This document shows, one piece after another, positions 35,558 to 44,409 of a DNA stretch of 64,000 nucleotides (position 1 is the first letter of the stretch; every line of letters begins with the position of its first letter). The notes beneath the pieces were generated by a model. The model saw nothing but the letters and a program-made list of their open reading frames with translations. It ran no database searches and was not told the DNA's origin. This stretch comes from Lactobacillus sp. ESL0785 (GTDB lineage: Bacteria > Bacillota > Bacilli > Lactobacillales > Lactobacillaceae), in assembly GCF_029395455.1 (NCBI RefSeq), contig NZ_CP113916.1, forward strand, positions 496,001 through 560,000, in the 5' to 3' direction. The position numbers and the translations under genes are program-made.

Positions 35558-35893
35558 ATGGAAAACCATATTAAGATTTTTGTAGTAAATACAGATAATC
35601 AGGAATTGATAGCAGCGATAAATAAATTTGAGCCTTCAATGTATGAAGTAAGTAAGAAAACTTACATAGCCATTGGGTAACTTGGTTTGTTTGTTGATAA
35701 GAACTTGCTTAAGCTAAATGAAAGACCTGACTATGTTGAAAATAAGAATTATATTTATGAAGCCAAATTATATTATGAAACTGATATCCATTGGTATAAT
35801 AAAGTAGGCAAACGTTGTGCTAATGTCAATTACATTACCTTAATGTTGGTAGCTAATGGGTTGTTAAATCTGAAATTATTGTACTACTTTTAA
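35558..35893 (+). pseudogene. hypothetical gene broken by an in-frame TAA
   Basis: ATG 35558 opens a coherent frame of 40 codons that stops at TAA 35678-35680 and then continues in the same frame to the TAA at 35891; with the stop repaired it encodes about 111 residues (start ENHIKIFVVNTDNQE, later YYETDIHWYNKVGKRCA). No family recognised. A single nonsense change is the simplest reading. Confidence 0.5.
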
Positions 35894-36049
35894 TAGTAGC
35901 TTGATACACTTAATTAGCTAGTTGATCAGGAAATCAAATGATTCTTGGCTTAAAAACTTGCAGCTGATATTTACGGTTGTGTGATTTTAAAAAATAGTGG
36001 TATTATTAATGTGAAAATAATGAGCTTTTATTAAGGGGGTACAAATGTT

Positions 36050-36712
36050 ATGAAAGTAAAAAAACAGATCTTAATGTACATGTGTGCCATTGTATTAGGA
36101 CTAGGAGTTGCTGGCTTAAGTGCCGTGAATATAACTGATATCAGTGCTGCTAGTTATAATACTAAGACAGTTTATAAATTGAGTAATATCAAATTCTCTT
36201 ATGATACTGATAAGAAACAGTTGCAAGTTAAAGGTAATGCCAAAGGATTGAAAAAAGTTAAAATTTTTTATAATAATAAAAAAATAAAAACAACTAAAGT
36301 TAACAAACAAGGTAACTTTAACGCTAATTTAACCTTCAAAGGATATCAAGGATTAACTTTGTATGGTGTGAATAAAAATAATCAAAAAGCAACACCTAAA
36401 ATGAAAGTAAGTAGAGAGCAATATGCCGCTCCAACTCCAACAGTGATAAAAGCTGTGCGGGAATCAGATGGTTCTGCTACCTATAATGTAGAAACTAATA
36501 AGGGTTGTACGTTAGACTTTTATTATGGTAATGAAAAAATTATAGCTGTTAAAGTTACTGCTGAAAATACGCAGGTAGTCTTGCCTGCTAGTGAACTTAA
36601 GAATAAAGTTGGTCACTTTAATGTAAGACAAGAGCGGCCGGGAAAGAAAGACAGCTCACTTTGTAAGGCAGCTATCCCTGATATTGGCACTACAGTTGTT
36701 ACAAGCTTCTAG
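36050..36712 (+). CDS. secreted protein of unknown function
   Basis: 220 residues behind a strong AAGGGGG site. A signal peptide of about 33 residues (KKQILMYMCAIVLGLGVAG, cleavage near ISAAS) is followed by Lys/Asn-rich beta-strand segments (LKKVKIFYNNKKI; TLYGVNKNN), which looks like an immunoglobulin-like or beta-sandwich exported protein. There is no cell-wall sorting signal, lipobox or SLAP domain, so it is probably released. I do not recognise a family. Confidence 0.65.
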   Translation: MKVKKQILMYMCAIVLGLGVAGLSAVNITDISAASYNTKTVYKLSNIKFSYDTDKKQLQVKGNAKGLKKVKIFYNNKKIKTTKVNKQGNFNANLTFKGYQGLTLYGVNKNNQKATPKMKVSREQYAAPTPTVIKAVRESDGSATYNVETNKGCTLDFYYGNEKIIAVKVTAENTQVVLPASELKNKVGHFNVRQERPGKKDSSLCKAAIPDIGTTVVTSF

Positions 36713-36744
36713 CAATCTTAGAAGTTAATAATGTTTTTTAAATC

Positions 36745-36790
36745 CGTCCTGGATAGCTTCTCTAAGTTATTGTTTAGGGCGTTTTTTTTT
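36745..36790 (+). terminator. intrinsic terminator
   Basis: An 11-bp stem with several G-U pairs (CGTCCTGGATA with the segment ending TTTAGGGCG) followed by nine T. It ends the secreted-protein gene, and lies before the convergent small membrane gene. Confidence 0.65.
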
Positions 36791-36829
36791 GATTATTGTT
36801 AAAGTAATTTAATTTTTAAAAGGCTACGG

Positions 36830-37009
36830 CTATCCAATTGGTCGCGCCATCATTAGTTTAATGAGCAAACTAATGATGACAAATAAAACAACACTAATAC
36901 CAAATAAAAGTTGCCGAAAATGGCGACTTTTTGTATTATCAAAACTAAAAACAAGACTGAAACTGGCAAAGACAATTAAGATGCCGGTACTTAATAATAA
37001 AATAAACAT
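36830..37009 (-). CDS. two-helix small membrane protein, 59 residues
   Basis: On the minus strand ATG 37009 to TAG 36830 encodes a helix (FILLLSTGILIVFASFSLVF), a basic loop (SFDNTKSRHFRQ) and a second helix (LLFGISVVLFVIISLLI), ending in a short basic tail. The regular amphipathic pattern, with positive loop inside, argues for a real gene; the overlapping plus-strand frame (36861-37118) does not look like protein. Divergent from the epimerase gene. Function unknown. Confidence 0.6.
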   Translation of the reverse strand: MFILLLSTGILIVFASFSLVFSFDNTKSRHFRQLLFGISVVLFVIISLLIKLMMARPIG

Positions 37010-37104
37010 TGAGCGCTCTTTTCTAATTTATGACTTAATTAAACCATACTGGCTTGTTTTTAACCTATTAAATCAGGTATCATTGTATCAAGATGGAGGC
37101 TTTT

Positions 37105-38247
37105 ATGATGAAAATTAAGGTAATGACGGTTTTTGGTACTAGACCTGAAGCAATTAAAATGGCGCCATTAGTGCTTAAGCTTAAGGCAGATAACCGTTTT
37201 GATGAAGTAACGGTAGTTAGTGCGCAGCACCGTGAGATGCTGGACCAAGTTCTAGAAATTTTTAAAATTAAGCCGGATTACGACTTTAACATTATGAAAC
37301 AGAATCAATCACTTGAAGAAATTACGGCCAAGGTAATGATTGACTTAGCCAAAGTGATTAGGAAAGAAAAGCCGGATATTGTGCTGGTACACGGTGATAC
37401 AACGACTAGTTTTGCGGCTAGTTTAGCTAGCTTTTATGAGCAGAGTACAATTGGGCACGTTGAGGCAGGGCTGCGAACTTGGAACAAGTATTCGCCGTAT
37501 CCTGAAGAAATGAATCGGCAGATGACTGATGATTTAGCTGACTTATACTTTGCGCCAACTGAATTAAGTAAAGCGAATTTGTTAAAAGAAAATCATCGTG
37601 CTAATAATATTTTTGTCACTGGTAATACTGCAATTGATGCTCTCAAGCAAACGGTTCAACAAGATTATCATCATGATGTCCTTGATTTAATCGCACCGGG
37701 TCATAAGGTCATCTTGGTAACGATGCATCGCCGTGAAAATCAGGGTGAACCGATGCGGCGCGTGTTTAAGGTGATGAAGCAGGTGGTTGACAGTCATGAG
37801 GATGTTGAGATTATCTATCCTGTCCACTTGTCACCGCGTGTTCAACAAGTTGCTCAAGAAATTTTAGGTAATGATCCACGCATTCATCTGATTGCACCAC
37901 TTGATGTGGTCGATTTTCATAATTTAGCCAAACGCAGTTACTTCATTATGACGGATTCAGGCGGTGTGCAAGAAGAAGCACCTTCACTTAATAAGCCGGT
38001 CTTAGTTTTGCGGGATACAACAGAACGTCCAGAGGGTGTCAAGGCTGGTACACTTAAATTAGTTGGTACTGAAGTTGATGCGGTACGTGAAGCGATGCTT
38101 AATTTGCTTGAAAATAAGGCAGCTTATCAAAAAATGGCTAGCGCCAAAAATCCATATGGTGACGGTCATGCTTCCGACCGAATTATGGATGATATTGCAT
38201 ATTATTTTGCAAAGCCGCACGGAAAAAAACCAGCAGATTTTGAATAG
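37105..38247 (+). CDS. wecB: UDP-N-acetylglucosamine 2-epimerase (non-hydrolysing)
   Basis: 380 residues, converting UDP-GlcNAc to UDP-ManNAc for wall polysaccharide or teichoic-acid linkage. The N-terminal motif FGTRPEAIKMAP, the catalytic-region HGDTTTS, GHVEAGLRT and the C-terminal DSGGVQEEAPSLNKP loop are all present. I start at ATG 37105 because TGGAGG lies 5 bases upstream; ATG 37108 is equally possible and ATG 37093 would overlap the site. No other sugar-nucleotide or teichoic acid genes adjoin it. Confidence 0.92.
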   Translation: MMKIKVMTVFGTRPEAIKMAPLVLKLKADNRFDEVTVVSAQHREMLDQVLEIFKIKPDYDFNIMKQNQSLEEITAKVMIDLAKVIRKEKPDIVLVHGDTTTSFAASLASFYEQSTIGHVEAGLRTWNKYSPYPEEMNRQMTDDLADLYFAPTELSKANLLKENHRANNIFVTGNTAIDALKQTVQQDYHHDVLDLIAPGHKVILVTMHRRENQGEPMRRVFKVMKQVVDSHEDVEIIYPVHLSPRVQQVAQEILGNDPRIHLIAPLDVVDFHNLAKRSYFIMTDSGGVQEEAPSLNKPVLVLRDTTERPEGVKAGTLKLVGTEVDAVREAMLNLLENKAAYQKMASAKNPYGDGHASDRIMDDIAYYFAKPHGKKPADFE

Positions 38248-38317
38248 GAAATGTATTGTACTTGGGTTTAACAAATTTTGCTTCAATTTCTATTTATATA
38301 CAATATTGACAAAAAAT

Positions 38318-38357
38318 AAAGCTGTTAGAGTGAATTACTCTAACAGCTTTATTTTTT
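38318..38357. terminator. bidirectional terminator
   Basis: Stem AAAGCTGTTAGAGT / ACTCTAACAGCTTT with 5-base loop and T-run, between the epimerase gene and the convergent LysR gene. Confidence 0.85.
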
Positions 38358-38482
38358 TACGATGATTTTATTTTGAACAATGTTCATTATAGATTGTAAT
38401 TTTAACAGAAAGTATAATTTTGATGGCCTTGATTTTAAAAGTAACATGGTTGGCTATGCTGCTTAATTATAATCTTGCAAAA

Positions 38483-39394
38483 TTAAATTAAGGCCTGAGT
38501 AACCGTTTTTTGAATGAAATCTTTGTTGCTCTTTAAGAAATCAATGAAATTTAAAATTTCAGGTGATAATTCTCTGTCAGAGTTATAAACAAGATAAACT
38601 TGTCTAGTATTTTTAGGTAAAGTAAGTTTGATTTTGTGAATACTGAAACCACTTAAATAAATAGTATTAGCAACAATTCCAACTGCATTATCGGCAATCA
38701 CTTGACCAGCGATTGCTAATTCATCGTGTAAACGATTGATAATTGTTAGATCTGGTGTACTTGCTAAAAGTGCAGCTGTAACATCTTTACCAATTTGTAT
38801 ATTTTGTGAATAAGTAATTAAGTTGTCGCCACGTAATTCTTCTGGTGATATTTCTGTGATTTCTGCAAGATTACTTTCTTTAGCAACAATTGCAATAATA
38901 TCTTCAGTGTATAAGGGTAGGTAAGTGAAATTATCAAATTCTGGTACAAATGAACAAATTCCTAGATCATATCGCCCGGCGTTAATCCCTTGGCAAATTT
39001 GCAGTGAAGGATTGTCGTGATAAATAAAATGTGCTTTTGTTAAGCTATCAGTTTTAAATTTTTTAACGATCTTAGGTAGTAAAGTACCAATTGCAGTTGG
39101 AATACTAGCAATATGAATGTTATGTTGATCTTGGCTGACCATTTGAGTGAGTCTTTTTTTACCATTTTCTAAAGAATTTAAGGTTTTAGTAACGGTAGCA
39201 TAAAAGTTGCGACCGTACTTTGTCAATACAACATTATGACCTGAATGGATGAAAAGTTGACAATTTAATTCTGATTCTAGTTGTTTAATTGCAACCGAAA
39301 GAGTAGGTTGTCCGATAAAAAGATTAGCTGCAGCCTTAGTATATTGTTTTTGATCGGCTACTTCACGAAAATAATAGAGTTGATTTAGATTCAT
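38483..39394 (-). CDS. LysR family regulator of the quinate/shikimate-type cluster
   Basis: 303 residues: an N-terminal winged helix-turn-helix (residues 1-60; NQLYYFREVADQKQYTKAA and GQPTLSVAIKQLE) and a two-lobed effector-binding domain typical of LysR proteins (CynR/CysB class length). It is divergent from the MFS-FAD reductase-aroE-aroD operon across 183 bp that contains a 16-bp direct repeat, the usual layout for a LysR activator responding to the pathway substrate. An aromatic or hydroaromatic acid is the likely ligand. RBS AAGAGG. Confidence 0.87.
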   Translation of the reverse strand: MNLNQLYYFREVADQKQYTKAAANLFIGQPTLSVAIKQLESELNCQLFIHSGHNVVLTKYGRNFYATVTKTLNSLENGKKRLTQMVSQDQHNIHIASIPTAIGTLLPKIVKKFKTDSLTKAHFIYHDNPSLQICQGINAGRYDLGICSFVPEFDNFTYLPLYTEDIIAIVAKESNLAEITEISPEELRGDNLITYSQNIQIGKDVTAALLASTPDLTIINRLHDELAIAGQVIADNAVGIVANTIYLSGFSIHKIKLTLPKNTRQVYLVYNSDRELSPEILNFIDFLKSNKDFIQKTVTQALI

Positions 39395-39454
39395 AAAAAT
39401 ACCTCTTAAAAGTTTTACTCTAAAAAGTATACACTTTTGTCATCGTCGATTAGG

Positions 39455-39563
39455 AAATTTGTGATTTTTATTATTATTCATAAAAATGATACATGTTAAA
39501 TAATTATGAATTTTACTATTTAGAGTTTTGTTTAGATAATAAATTACGAAATTTGTGATTTTT
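39455..39563. repeat. 16-bp direct repeat pair in LysR-MFS intergenic region
   Basis: GAAATTTGTGATTTTT occurs at 39455-39470 and again at 39548-39563, 93 bp apart, flanking the likely divergent promoters. The second copy is just before the MFS ribosome site. They may be regulator binding sites. Confidence 0.6.
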
Positions 39564-39577
39564 TAAAAGGTGGTTTT

Positions 39578-40777
39578 ATGAAGAAAGAAGAAAGTTACGT
39601 TGGAGCAGCAGCTTCAGTTTATTTAAACTATGCAGTTGTCGGTGCTGCAACAATTTTTATTAGTCAATATCGCGAAGTTTTAGCGCAGTCTTGGCACGCA
39701 ACATCTGCAGCAATTTCATTGGTAATGGCAATGGTTGGCCTAGGTAGAATTATTACAATTCTATTTGCTGGTGCAATTTCAGATAGAATTGGTAGAAAGA
39801 AGACCTTATTGATTGCTTTAGTGTGTGATGCAATTTTCTTAATAGGTGCCGCTTTTGCTAATAATGTTTGGGTGGCTGGCATTGCTGCCATGTTCTTTGG
39901 TGCAACTAACTCATTTGGTGATACAGCTGGCTATCCTGCTTTAGCTGATGCATTTCCAGACAAAACTGCAACAATGAATTCATTTGTAAAAGCAGCAATG
40001 CAGATTATGCAAATGATTTTTCCGTTTTGTGTTAAGTTGATTCATGATCCAAGAATTACGGCGTGTTTGCTGGTTTTGCTGATAATAATTGATACAATTA
40101 TTACCATGAAAACAGCGTTTGCACCACAACTTGAAGGAGCAGAAGCTGATGAACAAGAAAAGAGTACTGAAGATAAAGCAGAGGGTGGGAGTCAACCTAA
40201 ATTGGCAATTGATGGCTTAATGCTAATTATTTTAGGCTTTACGATGTGCTTTACTTTTTATATCTTTTCATTGTATGCACCATATTATGGACAATATGTT
40301 TTGAATGAATCCGCAGCAAATGCTAATCAGTTAGTTTCTTGGTATTCAATTGCTTCGTTAATTTCTGTCTTTGTGACTTCGGTATTGGTAACCAAAATTA
40401 AACGATTAGTTTTGATTATAATCTATTCTATCGTGTCAGCTTTAGGTCTCCTCTTTATGGTACTTAGACCGTCATTAATTGCTGGTGAAATTGGTTCATT
40501 ATTAATTGGTTTCTTTGCTGCTGGTGGAATTTGGCAAGTCGGCTTGTCAGTTTTGACATCATATTTCCCACAAGGTCATGGTAAGATCACTTCTTACTAC
40601 AGTTTTGCACCTGCAGTTGTGTATTTTGTAGCTCCATTGGTAGCTGCTTTCGTTTTGAAAGCTAATTCAATCAGTACTCTAGCAGTATTTTGGTTTACAG
40701 CAATCATTACGATTGTTTCAGTTATTTTAACGCTAGTATTAATTATTCGCAGTCGTAATTTCAAAGTTGAAAATTAG
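39578..40777 (+). CDS. MFS transporter, probable quinate/shikimate or aromatic acid uptake
   Basis: 399 residues with twelve hydrophobic helices and a central charged loop (about 185-208). Loop 2-3 carries the MFS motif A as GAISDRIGRKKT. It is the first gene of a LysR-controlled operon ending in AroE and AroD, which suggests a hydroaromatic acid as substrate. A related MFS gene (44410-45603) closes the cluster in the opposite direction. AAAAGGTGG site. Substrate is inferred from context only. Confidence 0.8.
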   Translation: MKKEESYVGAAASVYLNYAVVGAATIFISQYREVLAQSWHATSAAISLVMAMVGLGRIITILFAGAISDRIGRKKTLLIALVCDAIFLIGAAFANNVWVAGIAAMFFGATNSFGDTAGYPALADAFPDKTATMNSFVKAAMQIMQMIFPFCVKLIHDPRITACLLVLLIIIDTIITMKTAFAPQLEGAEADEQEKSTEDKAEGGSQPKLAIDGLMLIILGFTMCFTFYIFSLYAPYYGQYVLNESAANANQLVSWYSIASLISVFVTSVLVTKIKRLVLIIIYSIVSALGLLFMVLRPSLIAGEIGSLLIGFFAAGGIWQVGLSVLTSYFPQGHGKITSYYSFAPAVVYFVAPLVAAFVLKANSISTLAVFWFTAIITIVSVILTLVLIIRSRNFKVEN

Positions 40778-40792
40778 AATAGGGAATTTGCT

Positions 40793-42547
40793 ATGGTAAA
40801 GAAAACAATTAAAACACAAGCAGAAGGTCGTAATGGTCAAATCGATTTTGAAATTGAAATTAATGATAACTACATTAATGATTTGACAGTAACAAAAAGT
40901 GCTGAAACACCAGCAATTTTTAATCAAGCCTTTGCTAAGCTAAAGGATGAAGTTATTTCTGAACAAAGTTTTGAAGTTGACGCAATTTCTGGAGCATCAA
41001 TTATGACACAAGCAATGCTGGATTCAGGTAAAGCAGCATTACTAGAAAATAATGTTACTCTGAACTCTAAAACTAAAAATATTAGTCATAAAGAAGAAAT
41101 ATTAACTGCTGATGTAGTTGTTATTGGCTCTGGTATGGCAGGATTGATGGCCGCTTCACGTGCGTTGTCAATGGGAAAAAGCGTTATTGTCTTAGAAAAG
41201 AATGGCTATCTTGGTGGTGCAACTGCTTTAAATGGCTCTAATGTTGTTGCTACTGGTTCTAAATTGGCAAGTAAACTGTTTGGTCAAGATGCTAAGAAAG
41301 ACACAGCTAAACTATTATTCGATGATATAACACGTGAAAGTCGTGGTACTAACTATCCACAACTATCTAACTTATTAGTAAACAATATTGGTCGAGCAAT
41401 TGACTTTATTACTGATTTTGCTGATTTAACTTATCAAAAGGCTGAAACACAAACTATTGAACATTCAGTTGATCGACAAGTTGAAATGCCAACTCAGAGT
41501 TCTTATGAGATTGTAATGAAGGTTGCTAAAGCATTTGAAGAAAAAGGTGGCAAGATTATACTTGATGCTCGAGTAGAGCAATTAAAGCAAAACAATCAAG
41601 GTGAACTTGTTTCTTTAGTTGCTGAAGGAAGGCACCAAACACTTAAAGTTAACTTTAAATCATTAATTTTAGCTGCTGGTGGCTGGGGAGCTAGAGACTA
41701 TCAAAAGCATAAAACTAATATTCCTTATTATGGTCCAATGACATCAACGGGTGACTATTTCGATTTTACTAAGGATTTAAACCTAATTAGTCGTAATCTT
41801 GATTGGTACAAGGTATATCCACATGGTTTAGAGGTTGAACCTGGTATTGCAAAATTAACAACTTACTCGACTAAAGAAGCAACTGATATGGGTGCAATCT
41901 TTGTTAATACAGATGGTAAACGTATTGTAAATGAATCTGCACCATATACTCATTTTAGGGATGCAATCGCTGAGCAAAAAGATCAAGTTGCATACATTGT
42001 TATGGATGAAAGAACATGGAATCGTTTCTATGAATTGCTACTTAAATATGGCTTTACAGCTGATGAAGTTCAAGGATTCTTTGACCTTGATGGCAAAAAG
42101 AGCCCAGTTTTAGTTAAGGGCGACTTGGCAACAGTTGCTCAAAAAGCTGGAATTAATGCTGAAGTTTTACAAAAAACTGTTGCTTCATATCAAGAAGCTG
42201 TTAAGGCAGGACAGGACACTGAGTTTGCTCGTCCGGCTAAATTTATGCACGAATTTGAAGGTTCTACATATTATGTTATAGAACAAAAATTGCGGTATTG
42301 TACAACTTTAGGCGGTTATGAGACTAATAACCAAATGCAATTGCTTAATACAGACTTAACTGCTGTTAAGAATTTTTATGCTGCAGGTGAAATTATTGGT
42401 GGGGCTAATGGTCATGATTCGATGCCAAGTATGATGAATTCATGGAGTTATGCTTCTGGATTTGTTGCAGGAACAGCGGCTGCTGATAATACAAATTTTT
42501 ATCAAGTAGAACCAACTGATGCAGCTTCTGGAGCCTCTAGTAAGTAA
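40793..42547 (+). CDS. FMN-binding/FAD-dependent reductase (fumarate reductase flavoprotein family)
   Basis: 584 residues in two parts. Residues about 10-85 are an FMN_bind domain with the flavinylation motif DAISGAS, where FMN is attached covalently by ApbE-type transferase (Ser in place of the usual Thr). From about 105 to the end is a FAD_binding_2 domain: VVIGSGMAGLMAAS dinucleotide loop, then YLGGATALNGSN and the capping domain, and a C-terminal GEIIGGANGHDSMPS. This is the layout of soluble urocanate, fumarate and hydroxycinnamate reductases that use an unsaturated acid as electron acceptor. No signal peptide. Located between MFS and aroE, it probably reduces an unsaturated hydroaromatic acid. 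Confidence 0.85.
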   Translation: MVKKTIKTQAEGRNGQIDFEIEINDNYINDLTVTKSAETPAIFNQAFAKLKDEVISEQSFEVDAISGASIMTQAMLDSGKAALLENNVTLNSKTKNISHKEEILTADVVVIGSGMAGLMAASRALSMGKSVIVLEKNGYLGGATALNGSNVVATGSKLASKLFGQDAKKDTAKLLFDDITRESRGTNYPQLSNLLVNNIGRAIDFITDFADLTYQKAETQTIEHSVDRQVEMPTQSSYEIVMKVAKAFEEKGGKIILDARVEQLKQNNQGELVSLVAEGRHQTLKVNFKSLILAAGGWGARDYQKHKTNIPYYGPMTSTGDYFDFTKDLNLISRNLDWYKVYPHGLEVEPGIAKLTTYSTKEATDMGAIFVNTDGKRIVNESAPYTHFRDAIAEQKDQVAYIVMDERTWNRFYELLLKYGFTADEVQGFFDLDGKKSPVLVKGDLATVAQKAGINAEVLQKTVASYQEAVKAGQDTEFARPAKFMHEFEGSTYYVIEQKLRYCTTLGGYETNNQMQLLNTDLTAVKNFYAAGEIIGGANGHDSMPSMMNSWSYASGFVAGTAAADNTNFYQVEPTDAASGASSK

Positions 42548-42584
42548 AATTAATAGTTAAGATAATTTATAAAGGAGAAAAATA

Positions 42585-43499
42585 ATGAAAAACGAAATTA
42601 CAGGTGTAAATGGTCCAATTACCGGCTGGCTTGATGGTCATACTTATTTAATCGGATTAATGGCATATCCAATTCGTCATTCAATGTCACCAACGATGCA
42701 TAATAATTCTTTTGCTAAATTGGGCTTAAATTTCACTTATCTTTGTTTTGAAATTGGTAATGATAAGTTAAAAGGAGCTGTAGATGCAATTCGGACTTTG
42801 GATATGCGCGGTTCCAACGTTTCAATGCCAAATAAAAAAGAAGTTATTCAATATTTGGACAAATTGTCTCCAGCTTCTGAAATGTGTGATGCCGTTAATA
42901 CTATTGTTAATGATCATGGTGTTTTGACTGGATACACAACTGATGGGATTGGTTTTGTTCAATCTCTCAAAGATGAAGGAATTGACGTTAAAGATAAGGT
43001 TATGACTTTAGCAGGCGCAGGTGGTGCAGCAACGCCAATTGCTGTTCAATCTGCCCTAGATGGTGTTAAAGAAATTAAAATTTTTAATATTAAAGACGAT
43101 AAATGGGCTCGAGCTGAAAAGACAGTTAGAATTATCAGTGAAAAGACTGACTGTAAAGTTTCTCTAACAGATTTAGCAGATCAAGATGCTTTTAAAGAAG
43201 CGATTGCAGCTAGTGACATTTATTGTGATGCTACTGGTGTAGGGATGAAACCACTCGAAGATCAATCTTTAGTAGAAGATCCTTCTTGGTTCCATAAAGA
43301 TATGGTTGTTTTTGACACGGTTTATGCACCTAGAACAACTAAATTAATGAAAGTTGCTCAAAAAGCAGGTGTTAAGCATGTTTTTGATGGCATCGGCATG
43401 ATGATTGATCAGGGTGCTGCTTCATTTAAATTATGGACAGGACAAGATATGCCAACTGATTACATTAGAGAAATCATGTTTTCTGAAGAAGACAAATAA
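42585..43499 (+). CDS. aroE: shikimate/quinate dehydrogenase
   Basis: 304 residues, longer than biosynthetic AroE (about 270) and like YdiB-type enzymes that take both shikimate and quinate. The substrate site is seen in HSMSPTMHN and SNVSMPNKKEV (catalytic Lys), with Asp in YTTDGIG; the nucleotide loop is GAGGAATP. It interconverts shikimate with 3-dehydroshikimate (or quinate with 3-dehydroquinate) with NAD(P). Strong AAAGGAG site. Pairing with AroD and a reductase, but no other aro genes, supports a catabolic role. Confidence 0.88.
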   Translation: MKNEITGVNGPITGWLDGHTYLIGLMAYPIRHSMSPTMHNNSFAKLGLNFTYLCFEIGNDKLKGAVDAIRTLDMRGSNVSMPNKKEVIQYLDKLSPASEMCDAVNTIVNDHGVLTGYTTDGIGFVQSLKDEGIDVKDKVMTLAGAGGAATPIAVQSALDGVKEIKIFNIKDDKWARAEKTVRIISEKTDCKVSLTDLADQDAFKEAIAASDIYCDATGVGMKPLEDQSLVEDPSWFHKDMVVFDTVYAPRTTKLMKVAQKAGVKHVFDGIGMMIDQGAASFKLWTGQDMPTDYIREIMFSEEDK

Positions 43500-43512
43500 T
43501 TAAGGGGAAATT

Positions 43513-44268
43513 ATGTCTACAGTAAAAATTAGAAATATTATTTTGGGAGAGGGCTTGCCCAAAATAGCAGTTCCTAATGTCGGAACTAATGAAGAAGAAA
43601 TCTTTGCTGCTGCTGAAAAGATTGCTATTGCTAAGCCCGATCTAATGGAATGGCGCATTGATTATTATGTTGCTGGAATTCAAGATAATACTAAGTTAAT
43701 TGCAACAGCTAAAAAACTACGCAAAATTGTTGTTGACTTGCCAATTTTGATAACCTTTAGAACTAAAAATGAGGGTGGCGTTTTACGTTTAAGTGATGAA
43801 ATTTATTTAAATTTAGTACAAACAATTATTGAGCAGCGTTTAGGTGATGCAGTAGATATTGAATTGTTCCATGATGAAACGAGAGTTAAAGAACTTGTTC
43901 AAATGGCACATAACTACAATGTTGTTGTTATCATGAGTAATCATGATTTTGAAAAAGTACCACCTAAGGATGTTATTGAATTTAGATTAAAGAAGATGGC
44001 AGAATTGGGTGCAGATATTGCTAAGTTGGCTTGCATGCCACATAATGCTAAAGATGTTTTAACGTTACTCGCAGCAACTAATGAGGTTCATCAAGCTATT
44101 GATCAACCATTAATTACGATGGCAATGGGTGAAATTGGTAAGGTAACAAGAGTGGCTGGTCAGTTATTCGGCTCAAGTCTATCCTTTGGTGCTGTTGGTA
44201 AAACATCAGCACCAGGCCAGTTATCAATTGAAGATTTACGTAATACTGAAAGCTACTTGGCTTTTTAG
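43513..44268 (+). CDS. aroD: type I 3-dehydroquinate dehydratase
   Basis: 251 residues, a TIM-barrel class I enzyme that forms a Schiff base with its substrate. Catalytic His144 is in SNHDFE and Schiff-base Lys171 in IAKLAC; the entry strand has LMEWRID and the late loop AMGEIGKVTRVAG. It interconverts 3-dehydroquinate and 3-dehydroshikimate. It follows aroE by 13 bp (site AAGGGGA), so with aroE it could feed quinate-derived 3-dehydroshikimate to the reductase. A terminator follows. Confidence 0.92.
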   Translation: MSTVKIRNIILGEGLPKIAVPNVGTNEEEIFAAAEKIAIAKPDLMEWRIDYYVAGIQDNTKLIATAKKLRKIVVDLPILITFRTKNEGGVLRLSDEIYLNLVQTIIEQRLGDAVDIELFHDETRVKELVQMAHNYNVVVIMSNHDFEKVPPKDVIEFRLKKMAELGADIAKLACMPHNAKDVLTLLAATNEVHQAIDQPLITMAMGEIGKVTRVAGQLFGSSLSFGAVGKTSAPGQLSIEDLRNTESYLAF

Positions 44269-44276
44269 TAGTGCTA

Positions 44277-44310
44277 AAAACCACAAGATAAATTATCTTG
44301 TGGTTTTTTT
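44277..44310. terminator. bidirectional terminator
   Basis: Stem AAACCACAAGATAA / TTATCTTGTGGTTT with a very short loop and T-run, between aroD and the convergent MFS gene. Confidence 0.85.
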
Positions 44311-44409
44311 GTTATATAAGTAGTAAAAAGCTAGAATATTTTGATTGTAAAAGAAATTTTAGCTGTTGACTGATGTAAGTGTAACTAAGGTTTCATAAAG
44401 TACTAGAAG

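Noticed and set aside
36861..37118. Plus-strand 85-codon ORF
   Set aside because: It is antisense to the two-helix minus-strand gene, overlaps the wecB start region, and its translation has no coherent pattern.
40739..40927. Minus-strand ORF at the MFS-reductase junction
   Set aside because: Cys/Phe-rich shadow of two real genes.
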